Positions 7,414-14,133 of a stretch of 14,133 bases of DNA are shown here, one piece after another. Both the position numbers and the translations under genes were made by a program. The DNA comes from Ruminococcaceae bacterium UBA1448 (GTDB taxonomy: Bacteria; Bacillota; Clostridia; Oscillospirales; Ruminococcaceae). The stretch is from NCBI GenBank assembly GCA_002329405.1, contig DCTE01000179.1, positions 23,604 to 37,736 of the forward strand, written 5' to 3'. The first letter of the stretch is position 1. Each line of letters starts with the position of its first letter. The notes under the pieces are model-generated. The model worked only from the letters and a program-made list of their open reading frames with translations, was not told the DNA's origin and made no database searches.

Positions 7414-7962
7414 TTGAATGATGAAAAGATAATATCCGCAATCAGAAACCGGGATGAAACAGCCATCAGCGAGGTTATTACCCGATATTCCAGGCTGTTA
7501 TGGAAAACTGCCGGCGCAGTCCTGAATCAAATTGGTTCAATACAGGATATCGAAGAATGTGTTGCAGACACATTTATCTGCCTGTGGGAACATCCTGACA
7601 GATATGACCCCAACCGCGGCAAATTGAAAACCTGGCTTTCAATTGTTGCGAGGACGCAGGCGGTCAACCGCTGCCGGGAAATCACAAAACGCCGGATTGT
7701 TTCACTGGAAGACACCGGATTCCTATATCAGACTGACATTCTGGACGGAATCTTGCAGCAGGAAACACAGCACAAGCTCACTGCCTCAATGAACGCCTTG
7801 GAAGAACCCGCCCGTGAAATCCTGATCCGGCGATACTACTACGAACAAAAGCCAAAGGAAATTGCACGGGCACTGCATATGAATGTCAAGCAGGTCAACA
7901 ACAGCCTTTACCGTGCCAAATGCCGGCTCAGACAGGCTATTTCAGAAGAAATGGGGGTATAA
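7414..7962 (+). CDS. ECF-like sigma-70 family RNA polymerase sigma factor
   Basis: A 182-aa alternative sigma factor. Region 2 spans about residues 22-90 (ISEVITRYSRLLWKTAG, an IEECVADTFICLWEHP segment, then GKLKTWLSIVARTQAVNRC). Region 4 spans about 125-178 (ASMNALEEPAREILIRRYYY, a KPKEIARALHMNVKQVNN HTH, then LYRAKCRLRQ). There is no region 1 or 3, as in ECF sigma factors. The TTG at 7414 is chosen because AGGGGTG lies 6 bases upstream; an in-frame GTG at 7405 is inside that site. The frame stays open far upstream, but that part would cross the previous terminator. The next gene, a single-pass membrane protein, starts 3 bases after the stop, which is the usual layout for a sigma factor and its membrane regulator. 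Confidence 0.9.
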   Translation: MNDEKIISAIRNRDETAISEVITRYSRLLWKTAGAVLNQIGSIQDIEECVADTFICLWEHPDRYDPNRGKLKTWLSIVARTQAVNRCREITKRRIVSLEDTGFLYQTDILDGILQQETQHKLTASMNALEEPAREILIRRYYYEQKPKEIARALHMNVKQVNNSLYRAKCRLRQAISEEMGV

Positions 7963-7965
7963 AGA

Positions 7966-9225
7966 TTGGACGCTTTCAGAAAACAGAATTTACAGAATAT
8001 CCAGTCAATTTTCCAGCAGAAGACAGGCGTAGACCTGCGGCCGATTAAAAAATATAATCGACCGGTAAAAATGGTAGCCATTATGACTGCTGTCCTGATC
8101 TGTGGATTTACCATGACCGCCTTTGCCTTTAATCTGTTTTCCTCTCTGGCCGGAGATGAACTGAGCCTTTGCGCAGATTATCAGGGCAACGGGCTTGTTT
8201 CCATCACAGTCGAAAACAAATCTGAAAAGGTACTCAAATTTCAGCCGCAATTCAAACTGATGCGCTGGTCAACCGGTGAGGAAATACAGCCGAATTCGAA
8301 TGATATTGTTTTTACAGCGACGGAAATTCAGCCGCACGCAGGCGGAGTTATAACAATTGACCTTTCACAGGCTTATGATATTACACTGCTGGAACAGCCG
8401 CTTGATGGAGATCATTACTATTTTATCCTGACAAACAATGATTTCCTCTTCGGGCAGGACTGGATGTGCACAGTGTATTTTTCCGAACCGGTGGAAGTTG
8501 AAATCGAATACCCGGAAGAAACTGTCCCAGTCGAAAACGATGCTGAACTGTCAGAACAGATTATGGAGCAACTCAAACCGTATTTCGAAGAATATGTCAC
8601 CAATCCCGATGAATACCGGAAACGTGCGGAAGAATATTTTACCCTGTGCAATAAACTGCTGGCAGAAGCAGAAAGCGACATTATCCCGACAGTTTCTCCG
8701 CTCGAACTTGCTGTAGATATCCCGATTGAAGAACTTCCGGTATTTGATGATACCATACCGGAAGACCAACAGCATTTGCTGATCAGTGAAAACCGTTTTT
8801 CCCTGGACGGATATCATCTCCCGGTAGGTGCATCCATGGAAGACAGCGCACTGGTCATCAGCGCAATCATTCCCCAATACCAGGGCGATACAACTGGCGG
8901 CACAACGGTTCCACTGGTTTATATTTTTACTTATGAAACAGATGCTGTCCAAAATCCGAATGATTATGCCTTTGTACGCGGCAGACTGCTGACCTTCGAA
9001 GAAATGGAACAGTTCAAGGTCTATACGGATACAAAATATACCTGCTATGATATGACCAGCCTGTTTTATACCGATCTGCATACCTATGTCGAAACGCTTG
9101 TCGAGAAAAGAAGCGATATCTGGCTGGATGAGCAGGTCTGGAAGAGAATCGAAAATATTTTTCAATACTATCATGACCCGGAGATTCTCAAAGATCATTT
9201 TACCTGCCTTTCTCAGGCCGACTGA
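7966..9225 (+). CDS. Single-pass membrane protein of unknown family, possible anti-sigma factor or sensor
   Basis: A 419-aa protein with a short basic N-terminal tail (1-35, including KTGVDLRPIKKYNRPVK), one membrane helix about 36-57 (MVAIMTAVLICGFTMTAFAF) and an extracytoplasmic part of about 360 residues. The outer part first looks beta-rich (SITVENKSEKVLKFQPQFKL, then VITIDLSQAYDI, then DHYYFILTNNDF), then an acidic Glu/Pro-rich stretch near 170-260, then a mixed C-terminal region. I do not recognise a named catalytic domain. The TTG at 7966 follows GGGGG by 8 bases and lies 3 bases after the sigma stop. By position it may bind or sense for the sigma factor, but the 35-residue cytoplasmic tail is too short for a classic zinc anti-sigma domain. 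It could instead be a target or co-regulated surface protein. Confidence 0.8.
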   Translation: MDAFRKQNLQNIQSIFQQKTGVDLRPIKKYNRPVKMVAIMTAVLICGFTMTAFAFNLFSSLAGDELSLCADYQGNGLVSITVENKSEKVLKFQPQFKLMRWSTGEEIQPNSNDIVFTATEIQPHAGGVITIDLSQAYDITLLEQPLDGDHYYFILTNNDFLFGQDWMCTVYFSEPVEVEIEYPEETVPVENDAELSEQIMEQLKPYFEEYVTNPDEYRKRAEEYFTLCNKLLAEAESDIIPTVSPLELAVDIPIEELPVFDDTIPEDQQHLLISENRFSLDGYHLPVGASMEDSALVISAIIPQYQGDTTGGTTVPLVYIFTYETDAVQNPNDYAFVRGRLLTFEEMEQFKVYTDTKYTCYDMTSLFYTDLHTYVETLVEKRSDIWLDEQVWKRIENIFQYYHDPEILKDHFTCLSQAD

Positions 9226-9243
9226 AAATTTTAGTCAAGTATC

Positions 9244-9275
9244 ATGCCTTCCGACACAGTGCCGGAAGGCATTTT
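9244..9275 (+). terminator. Rho-independent terminator of the sigma factor operon
   Basis: A perfect 10-bp stem ATGCCTTCCG / CGGAAGGCAT (9244-9253 with 9263-9272) has a 9-base loop and a short T run. It lies 18 bases after the stop codon. Confidence 0.85.
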
Positions 9276-9308
9276 ACATATTTTCAGCAATAATACAATG
9301 AAAATATC

Positions 9309-9341
9309 TGCATTTATGCAATAAAATCAAATATTTATTCA
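9309..9341. promoter_or_regulatory. AT-rich region with palindrome and ARG-box-like site
   Basis: TGCATTTATGCA at 9309-9320 is a perfect 12-bp palindrome. CAAATATTTATTCA at 9328-9341 matches 12 of 14 positions of the ArgR half-operator pattern TGAAT-W4-ATTCA. The sites end 20 bases before the -35 of the amino acid importer, so a regulator binding here could control uptake. AT-rich DNA gives such matches by chance, so this is tentative. Confidence 0.25.
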
Positions 9342-9361
9342 ATGTTTAATCCAAAAATCCC

Positions 9362-9390
9362 TTGACAACAGAATATAAAAGTGATAGATT
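9362..9390 (+). promoter_or_regulatory. Sigma-A promoter of the amino acid ABC importer
   Basis: TTGACA at 9362-9367 and TAGATT at 9385-9390 are 17 bases apart, with TGA directly before the -10 as an extended element. Transcription should start near 9397, which is exactly where the leader stem begins. The binding-protein start codon is about 77 bases downstream. Confidence 0.85.
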
Positions 9391-9396
9391 ATAACC

Positions 9397-9447
9397 ACGT
9401 GATCATATAGGGGAGCCGGTAGGAGAAAACGGCTCTAAATATCACGT
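9397..9447 (+). promoter_or_regulatory. Structured 5' leader, two nested stems, of the importer mRNA
   Basis: ACGTGAT (9397-9403) pairs with ATCACGT (9441-9447), and inside it GAGCCG (9413-9418) pairs with CGGCTC (9430-9435) around an 11-base purine-rich loop (GTAGGAGAAAA). The strands between the stems are 9 and 5 bases long. No T run follows, so it is not a terminator. The ribosome binding site (GAAAGGA, 9456-9462) lies just outside. It may stabilise the mRNA 5' end or be a small cis-regulatory RNA; I could not match it to a riboswitch class. Confidence 0.6.
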
Positions 9448-9473
9448 ATCATCTTGAAAGGAATGACCTGTAT

Positions 9474-10361
9474 ATGAAAAAAGCACTTGCAATTCTTTCG
9501 GCAGCTCTGTTCTCTGCCCTCTGCCTCGCTTCCTGCGGCGGCACCGACGGTACTTCCAGCAGCTCGGAATCTTCTCAGGAATCTTCCGCTGCTTCCACCT
9601 CTTCTGCTGAATCTTCTGAGGGTTCTTCTTCGGAAGAAAGCCAGGCTGAAGAAAGCTCTGCTGAAACCGACGCGGCTGCTGAATTTACCACTGTCACTGA
9701 AGGCGTTCTGACAATGGCAACCAATGCTGAATTTCCTCCCTACGAGTACTATGAAGGCGACACCATTGTTGGCATCGACGCTGAGGTTGCCCAGCTGATT
9801 GCCGATGAGTTGGGTCTGACCCTGGAAATCGCAGACATTGCATTTGATTCGATTGTCCCCGGCGTCCAGAGCGGCAAATATGATATCGGCGTGGCTGGTA
9901 TGACAATTGATGAGAAGCGTCTCGAGAGCGTCAACTTCTCTACTCCTTACGCAACCGGTATCCAGGCTGTCATTGTTACCGAAGACAGTGATATCACCTC
10001 CGTCGATGATCTGGCAGGCAAAACGATCGGTGTTCAGACCAACACGACCGGTGATATTAAGGCTTGTGAAGATTTCGGCATGGAAAACGTTGTGCAGTAT
10101 GATAATGGCGCAATGGCAGTCGAGGGACTCAAGAGCGGCAAGGTGGATTGTGTCATCATCGACAACGAGCCTGCAAAATCTTACGCTGCTGCCAATGAAG
10201 GACTCAAGGTTCTGGAAACCGAGTACGCTGTCGAAGAGTATGCAATCTGCTTCTCCAAAGAGAATGCTGCGCTTCAGGAAGCTGTAAACGGTATTCTGGA
10301 AGATCTGATTGCTGACGGTTCCGTTCAGGAAATCGTAGACAAATACATTAAAGCTGAATAA
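9474..10361 (+). CDS. Polar amino acid ABC importer, substrate-binding lipoprotein
   Basis: A 295-aa extracellular lipoprotein that captures an amino acid for import. The signal peptide ends in the lipobox LASC, with Cys21 as the lipidated residue. A linker of about 45 residues rich in Ser, Glu and Ala (24-68) ties the domain to the membrane. The SBP_bac_3 domain follows (about 70-295): ATNAEFPPYEYY at the ligand site, GIDAEVAQLIADELG, the conserved Arg149 in a KRLESVNFSTPY segment that should bind the ligand carboxylate, and Asp230 (VIIDNEP) that should bind the amino group. These fit polar or charged amino acid binding, but the exact ligand cannot be read. The ATG follows GAAAGGA. It is first in an operon with permease and ATPase genes. 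Confidence 0.94.
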   Translation: MKKALAILSAALFSALCLASCGGTDGTSSSSESSQESSAASTSSAESSEGSSSEESQAEESSAETDAAAEFTTVTEGVLTMATNAEFPPYEYYEGDTIVGIDAEVAQLIADELGLTLEIADIAFDSIVPGVQSGKYDIGVAGMTIDEKRLESVNFSTPYATGIQAVIVTEDSDITSVDDLAGKTIGVQTNTTGDIKACEDFGMENVVQYDNGAMAVEGLKSGKVDCVIIDNEPAKSYAAANEGLKVLETEYAVEEYAICFSKENAALQEAVNGILEDLIADGSVQEIVDKYIKAE

Positions 10362-10377
10362 TTGATTGAAGATTCAG

Positions 10378-10441
10378 AAGGAGCTGCTGCAAAGCAAGTT
10401 GAGACGCGGATGGTGTCCGTTGTTTTGCACGGCTCCTTTTT
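10378..10441 (+). terminator. Intra-operon terminator-like hairpin between binding protein and permease genes
   Basis: AAGGAGC (10378-10384) pairs with GCTCCTT (10432-10438), with a second helix GCAAA / TTTGC (10389-10393 with 10424-10428) after an internal loop, and a run of five T residues ends the element. It sits 17 bases after the binding-protein stop and 50 before the permease start. Partial termination here would give more binding protein than membrane components, a common arrangement in ABC importer operons. Confidence 0.72.
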
Positions 10442-10490
10442 GGTGTATCCTGAGGTTAAGATAAATAAACGGAAAGGAATGGTCATCAGC

Positions 10491-11261
10491 ATGACAGTCA
10501 TCAGCACGACAGCAATTACGGACTGGTTCAGCAGTTCACTGGCAGACTTTGGAGCGAAGCTGCAGATGGTTTTTGTTGAAGAGGACCGGTATCAACAGAT
10601 GATTCGCGGTTTTCTCAATACGCTCCAGATTACAGCCGGTGCCTTAGGCGTCGGCATTATCATCGGAATTGTAGTCGCGGCGATACGTTCTTCTTATGAT
10701 AAAAATAAAGAATCGCTCAAACTGCGCGGCGGCGTAGGATACCATATTTTGCGCATCCTCAATCTGATCTGCCGTTTTTACCTGACAGTCATCCGTGGTA
10801 CACCTGTCGTCGTACAGCTGATGATTGCCTATCTGATTATATTTGCATCTTCCAAAAACGGTGTTCCGGTTGCCATCTTTGCATTTGGCGTCAACTCGGG
10901 TGCTTATGTTGCAGAGATCTTCCGCGGCGGTATCATGTCAATTGACGGCGGACAGTTTGAAGCTGGACGCAGCCTTGGATTCAACTATCTGCAAACCATG
11001 TGGCACATCATCATTCCGCAGATGTTTAAAGCAGTGCTGCCGACATTGTGCAACGAATTCATCGCGCTGCTCAAGGAGACGTCTGTCGCGGGTTATGTCG
11101 GCGTTGTCGACCTGACAAAAGCCGGAAATATCATCGCCGGACGTACTTTCAATTATTTTATCCCGTTGTTTACGGTTGCACTGGTTTACCTGGCTCTGGT
11201 CGTCATTCTGTCCTGGCTGGTAGGCCGTCTGGAAAGGAGGCTGCGCAGAAGTGAACGGTAA
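10491..11261 (+). CDS. Polar amino acid ABC importer, permease
   Basis: A 256-aa inner-membrane permease of the HisM/GlnP type. A short N-terminal region precedes membrane helices near residues 40-65 (LNTLQITAGALGVGIIIGIV), about 95-125 and 215-250. The EAA loop that contacts the ATPase is clear: EAGRSLGFNYLQTMWHIIIP. The RGTPVVVQLM and LLKETSVAGYVGV segments are typical of this family. Start choice: GGAAAGGA (10471-10478) touches an ATG at 10479, leaving no spacing, so the next in-frame ATG at 10491 is preferred. The frame is open back to 10362, but that stretch is the intercistronic hairpin. One permease gene suggests a homodimeric channel. The end overlaps the ATPase start by 11 bases. Confidence 0.92.
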   Translation: MTVISTTAITDWFSSSLADFGAKLQMVFVEEDRYQQMIRGFLNTLQITAGALGVGIIIGIVVAAIRSSYDKNKESLKLRGGVGYHILRILNLICRFYLTVIRGTPVVVQLMIAYLIIFASSKNGVPVAIFAFGVNSGAYVAEIFRGGIMSIDGGQFEAGRSLGFNYLQTMWHIIIPQMFKAVLPTLCNEFIALLKETSVAGYVGVVDLTKAGNIIAGRTFNYFIPLFTVALVYLALVVILSWLVGRLERRLRRSER

Positions 11262-11994
11262 CGTACTGATTGAAGTCAATGGACTGAAAAAGCATTACAA
11301 CAAAGGTACCGTCAAGGCACTGGATGGCGTCAACTGCGTCGTACATAAAGGCGAGGTTCTGGTCATCATCGGGCCATCAGGAAGCGGGAAATCGACGCTG
11401 CTTCGTTCCCTCAACCTGCTGGAAATCCCGACCGGCGGCAGCATCCTGTTTGACGGGGTGGATATCACCGACCCCAAAACCAACATCAATCTCCACCGCC
11501 AGAAGATGGGGATGGTCTTCCAGCACTTCAACCTGTTCCCGCACATGACGGTACTTCGCAATATGACCATTGCACCGGTCAAGCTGCTGCATAAGCCGGT
11601 CGCAGAAGCTGAAAAAAAGGCGATGGAACTGCTGACCCGTGTTGGACTGGCCGATCGTGCAAATGCGTACCCCAGCCAGCTTTCCGGCGGTCAGAAACAG
11701 CGTGTCGCAATCGTCCGGGCGTTGTGCATGGAACCGGAAGTCATGCTGTTTGACGAACCAACCTCCGCACTCGACCCGGAAATGGTCGGCGAGGTACTCG
11801 ACGTTATGAAGGAACTGGCGCGTGAAGGGATGACGATGGTAGTCGTTACCCACGAAATGGGCTTTGCCCGTGAAGTAGCCGATCGGGTAATTTTCATGAG
11901 CGATGGTGTCATCATCGAAGAAGGCAGCCCGAAGGAAATTTTTGAATCGCCAAAGGAAGAGCGGACCAAAAACTTCCTCAAATGCGTACTTTAA
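11251..11994 (+). CDS. Polar amino acid ABC importer, ATP-binding protein
   Basis: A 247-aa cytoplasmic ATPase of the GlnQ/HisP/ArtM type that powers the importer. All motifs are present: Walker A GPSGSGKST (41-49), Q-loop Gln91 in GMVFQHFNLFPHMTV, signature LSGGQKQRV (144-152), Walker B VMLFDEPTSALD with Glu169, and H-loop His201 in VVTHEMGFA. The length is normal for the family. The residue after VAI in the helix following the signature is Val instead of the usual Ala (IVRAL), a minor change. The GTG at 11251 follows GGAAAGGAGG by 10 bases and overlaps the permease, so translation is coupled. Confidence 0.95.
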   Translation: MNGNVLIEVNGLKKHYNKGTVKALDGVNCVVHKGEVLVIIGPSGSGKSTLLRSLNLLEIPTGGSILFDGVDITDPKTNINLHRQKMGMVFQHFNLFPHMTVLRNMTIAPVKLLHKPVAEAEKKAMELLTRVGLADRANAYPSQLSGGQKQRVAIVRALCMEPEVMLFDEPTSALDPEMVGEVLDVMKELAREGMTMVVVTHEMGFAREVADRVIFMSDGVIIEEGSPKEIFESPKEERTKNFLKCVL

Positions 11995-12012
11995 AACAAT
12001 GTATGAATTGAC

Positions 12013-12051
12013 AAAAATGGAGCGTAAGTGCGATACTTACGCTCCATTTTT
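12013..12051. terminator. Bidirectional terminator between convergent genes
   Basis: A perfect 17-bp inverted repeat (12013-12029 with 12035-12051) with a 5-base loop has A5 at one side and T5 at the other, so it forms a terminator read from either strand. It ends the amino acid importer operon (+) and the nuclease gene (-), whose stop is 10 bases away. Confidence 0.93.
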
Positions 12052-12060
12052 CATCAAAGA

Positions 12061-13194
12061 TCATTTCTTTTTAAAAGCCGAAAAATCCGACTTGACCGCT
12101 TTGTATACCAGCAGCCCGCGCTTCTGTCCAAACCGCCGGATAATTCCACGGTAAAACTCCTGTTTTCCTTCGGCCAGCAGAATTTCTTCCGCAACCGCCA
12201 TCCGCTGTTCCCGGCTGCATACATCCGACAGCTCGCTCTCCAACCGTCCCGCAAGGGAGGCAACCTCAGCGGGGTCTGCTTTCTGACGCGGTTTTTCCAC
12301 TGAGACTGTCTGCTGTTCCTGCGCACGTTCACTGCGCCGCGGACGTCCTCTTCTGCGCCTGGAACGCTCAGACGTCTCCTCGGGGGCAGGCGGAATAACT
12401 ACCGCTTCTGCGTTTTCCGCACCCTCCCCAGACGGAATATAGCTTTCTTCCTCTTCGGCATCCAGTTCTGCCTGACGCATCCGTGCAGCCGCGCTCGGAG
12501 CTTCTGTTTCTTCCCAACCGGCCTTGTTTTTCTGTTCCTCTTCTGCCTCCTGCTGCTGCGCCGCCTGCAACGCTCCCAACAGGGCCGCTGTTTCAAAATC
12601 ATCCGTTTCGTCGCTTGCTTCCATTTCGGATTGCTGGCTGTCGTTTTGCTGTTCAGCAATGATCTCGACAATCTCTTCCGGCTGTCCGTCCGTTTCAGAA
12701 GCCGTTTCCCTTTCCATCTCAAACTGCTGATAAGCTGCCGAATCGGTAACCGTCACATCCACCTCATGGACATCTGACGCAGTATTCGGTGTAATGGGTT
12801 TGCCGGTAAAGACACTGTGTGCAACCGACATTGCAATATTGGGGCGGCGATATACGACGCAATCGGTCGGCAGATAGCCGCTCGTCCAGAAATCATACAG
12901 CGCGTCAAAACCGGAATCGTTGCTGACAATATACAGATGGGTGTACAATCCACTTGCGAGCAGATACCCTAGCATGGTTGACAGCTGAAAATCCAATGAA
13001 TTTTTGCCGCCTCTCCGAATCTGATAGTACTCTACATTTGCCGCACAAGACATGATCTTCTGGTGCATCTCAAAAGAAATGGTATTGGAATTGACCGAAT
13101 AAAGGATAACAACCTGATCATCAATTCCCAGCGTATCAATTCCCACCAGTCCTGCCGACTTGACATTTTCAAAATCAATCAAAAAAGCTCTCAT
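12061..13194 (-). CDS. NYN/PIN-like domain protein with acidic linker and AT-hook-like patch
   Basis: A 377-aa protein, probably cytoplasmic. Residues 1 to about 150 resemble a NYN/PIN nuclease fold: MRAFLIDFENVKSAG with Asp7, Glu9 and Asn10, GGKNSLDFQLSTMLGYLL with Asp68, and LYIVSNDSGFDAL with Asp93 and Asp97. These acidic residues would hold a metal ion for RNA cleavage. A low-complexity acidic linker (about 165-275, rich in Glu and Gln) follows, then an Arg-rich patch RRRRGRPRRSER (279-290) that contains the AT-hook core GRP, and a helical C-terminal domain (about 312-377). The ATG at 13194 has AGAGG upstream, and the frame is open further but lacks a better start. It lies 25 bases after an HD-GYP-like gene. 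RNase activity is a family inference. Confidence 0.8.
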   Translation of the reverse strand: MRAFLIDFENVKSAGLVGIDTLGIDDQVVILYSVNSNTISFEMHQKIMSCAANVEYYQIRRGGKNSLDFQLSTMLGYLLASGLYTHLYIVSNDSGFDALYDFWTSGYLPTDCVVYRRPNIAMSVAHSVFTGKPITPNTASDVHEVDVTVTDSAAYQQFEMERETASETDGQPEEIVEIIAEQQNDSQQSEMEASDETDDFETAALLGALQAAQQQEAEEEQKNKAGWEETEAPSAAARMRQAELDAEEEESYIPSGEGAENAEAVVIPPAPEETSERSRRRRGRPRRSERAQEQQTVSVEKPRQKADPAEVASLAGRLESELSDVCSREQRMAVAEEILLAEGKQEFYRGIIRRFGQKRGLLVYKAVKSDFSAFKKK

Positions 13195-13219
13195 ATTTCC
13201 TCTTTTACCTCTGCCGGCC

Positions 13220-14133
13220 TCAGTCGGCATCCTTATTGTTGCATTCGCACCCCAGCTCCTGCCGGAACCGCCGATAACATTCAATATACAGTTCCTGCCG
13301 CTCGACATCCAGTATTTCCCGCAGACTGTCAACCAACCCGGGATCATCCAGCAGGTCAATCACATATCCCGCATAACGTGTATCGTATTCTTCCCGGTAC
13401 TCCTTCACCAGCTGTTCAAACGAGATCTCGGTAGAATAACTCCGCCCCACGACATCCGTTGCGGCATCCATAGAATCCGCAACCGTAATCAGATCGGTCA
13501 GGACATCCAGATCGGGATTGCGGACAAAATCTTTCGGCAGACCGGGATAGCCTCTGGTTCCATCATAAAACCGGTGGTGCATCAGTGCCGACTGTGCATA
13601 CATTTCAGTCGAAGGGTCCCCCAGCAGCATCTGGTAACCGCATATCGGATGATTGCGGATGATATCAAACTCCGTATCGAACAGCCGGCGGTTATACACT
13701 GTAACCGTTTCCAGACACATCAGCTTGCCCAGATCATGAAACAAACCAGCATTGCGGACAATTCTGTCAATCTCTGGCTTGCAACGCTGAATCTCTGCCG
13801 GATCTCTGATTCCCAGCAGTCCCGCAAACCGCTCCGGCTGCCGGTCGGCAAGCGTCATTGCAAACGCCGCTGCAATCCGCGCAACCATTTGAGAATGGAT
13901 ATAGGTCGGGCCGTGACGCTGCATAACCAGACGGATTGCCAGATCTTTAAACGTAACGTTATCCAGATTGGTCAGACTGATCAGCACGTCACAGATGGAA
14001 CGAATCAGTGCTGGCTCATTGCCAACATTGGAGAACTCCCGTGTATATTCCAGCAACCCATCTACCAAATGGGATTCTGCCCGTCTTCTTCTTTCCCGCA
14101 ATGCCTGAGCATCCTGCGGCGATACATGGCTGA
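13220..14133 (-). CDS. HD-GYP-like phosphohydrolase, 5' end outside window
   Basis: At least 304 residues; the frame is open to the right edge, so the N-terminus is missing. A TTG at 14101 could be read as a start but has no clear ribosome binding site and the frame continues upstream. The HD domain shows the metal ligands in order: HDLGK (His-Asp at 13733-13738), NHP (His at 13649-13651), HHRFYDGTRGYP (His-His at 13574-13579, GYP at 13544-13552) and VADSMDA (Asp at 13475-13477). This order and the GYP mark an HD-GYP-like enzyme, a group that often hydrolyses cyclic dinucleotides. The usual HHE is HHR here. The helical N-terminal part (about 100 residues) is not recognised. It is followed by the PIN-like gene, probably in the same operon. 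Confidence 0.85.
   Translation of the reverse strand, partial: SHVSPQDAQALRERRRRAESHLVDGLLEYTREFSNVGNEPALIRSICDVLISLTNLDNVTFKDLAIRLVMQRHGPTYIHSQMVARIAAAFAMTLADRQPERFAGLLGIRDPAEIQRCKPEIDRIVRNAGLFHDLGKLMCLETVTVYNRRLFDTEFDIIRNHPICGYQMLLGDPSTEMYAQSALMHHRFYDGTRGYPGLPKDFVRNPDLDVLTDLITVADSMDAATDVVGRSYSTEISFEQLVKEYREEYDTRYAGYVIDLLDDPGLVDSLREILDVERQELYIECYRRFRQELGCECNNKDAD

Noticed and set aside
8551..9198. 215-residue open frame on the minus strand inside the membrane-protein gene
   Set aside because: It lies fully antisense to a gene with a proper start, operon context and neighbour, has no recognisable domain, and shows no start signal.
9397..9447. Named riboswitch (lysine, glycine, glutamine, SAM, T-box)
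   Set aside because: No conserved core of these classes was recognised and the element is only about 50 bases long, so it is left as an unassigned leader structure.
9540..9680. Repeat or microsatellite in the Ser/Glu-codon-rich stretch
   Set aside because: It encodes the lipoprotein linker with varied codons and has no exact tandem unit.
10362..10490. Permease start at TTG 10362, giving 43 more residues
   Set aside because: The stretch is the intercistronic hairpin and has no ribosome binding site; family members start near the predicted MTVISTT position.
1..14133. CRISPR array, insertion sequence or toxin-antitoxin module
   Set aside because: No regularly spaced repeats, terminal inverted repeats, transposase, or typical small toxin-antitoxin gene pair is visible.

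Overview
The window looks like chromosomal DNA from a low-to-mid GC Firmicute, most likely a gut Clostridia member of the Oscillospiraceae/Ruminococcaceae type. This is an inference. It rests on strong GGAGG-type ribosome binding sites, GTG and TTG starts, sigma-A consensus promoters, many compact hairpin-plus-T terminators, a lipoprotein with a Ser/Glu-rich linker, and a sigma factor paired with a single-pass membrane protein. No rRNA, CRISPR array, transposase or phage gene is visible.

Layout, plus strand. Bases 1-33 are the 3' end of a tRNA, probably tRNA-Ala, followed by a terminator. Two translationally coupled genes follow (219-2994): an XRE-family regulator with a long helical repeat-like C-terminal half, and a complete type I ABC half-exporter. 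Next comes a MarR regulator with two ABC half-exporters (3185-7247), each overlapping the next by 4 bases. That operon starts from a near-perfect sigma-A promoter with two tandem 14-bp palindromes just after the -10 box, which suggests autoregulation. The two half-exporters carry complementary degenerate ATPase motifs, so they should form one asymmetric heterodimeric pump. Then comes an ECF-like sigma factor with a 419-aa single-pass membrane protein of unknown family, a possible anti-sigma factor or sensor (7414-9225). The last plus-strand unit is a polar amino acid ABC importer (9474-11994): lipoprotein binding protein, then permease, then ATPase. It has a foldable 5' leader and an internal terminator-like hairpin after the first gene.

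Layout, minus strand. A long bidirectional terminator at 12013-12051 separates the importer from a convergent pair. The pair is an HD-GYP-like phosphohydrolase, whose start lies beyond the right edge, followed by a protein with an N-terminal NYN/PIN-like nuclease domain, a long acidic linker, an Arg-rich AT-hook-like patch and a small helical C-terminal domain.

The window is mainly transport plus local regulation: three ABC systems, each with its own cis signals, and two regulatory pairs (sigma factor with membrane protein; PIN-like nuclease with HD-GYP). No defence or biosynthetic system of a known kind is evident. The least explained parts are the sigma/membrane-protein pair, the nuclease/HD-GYP pair, and the 5' leader of the amino acid importer.
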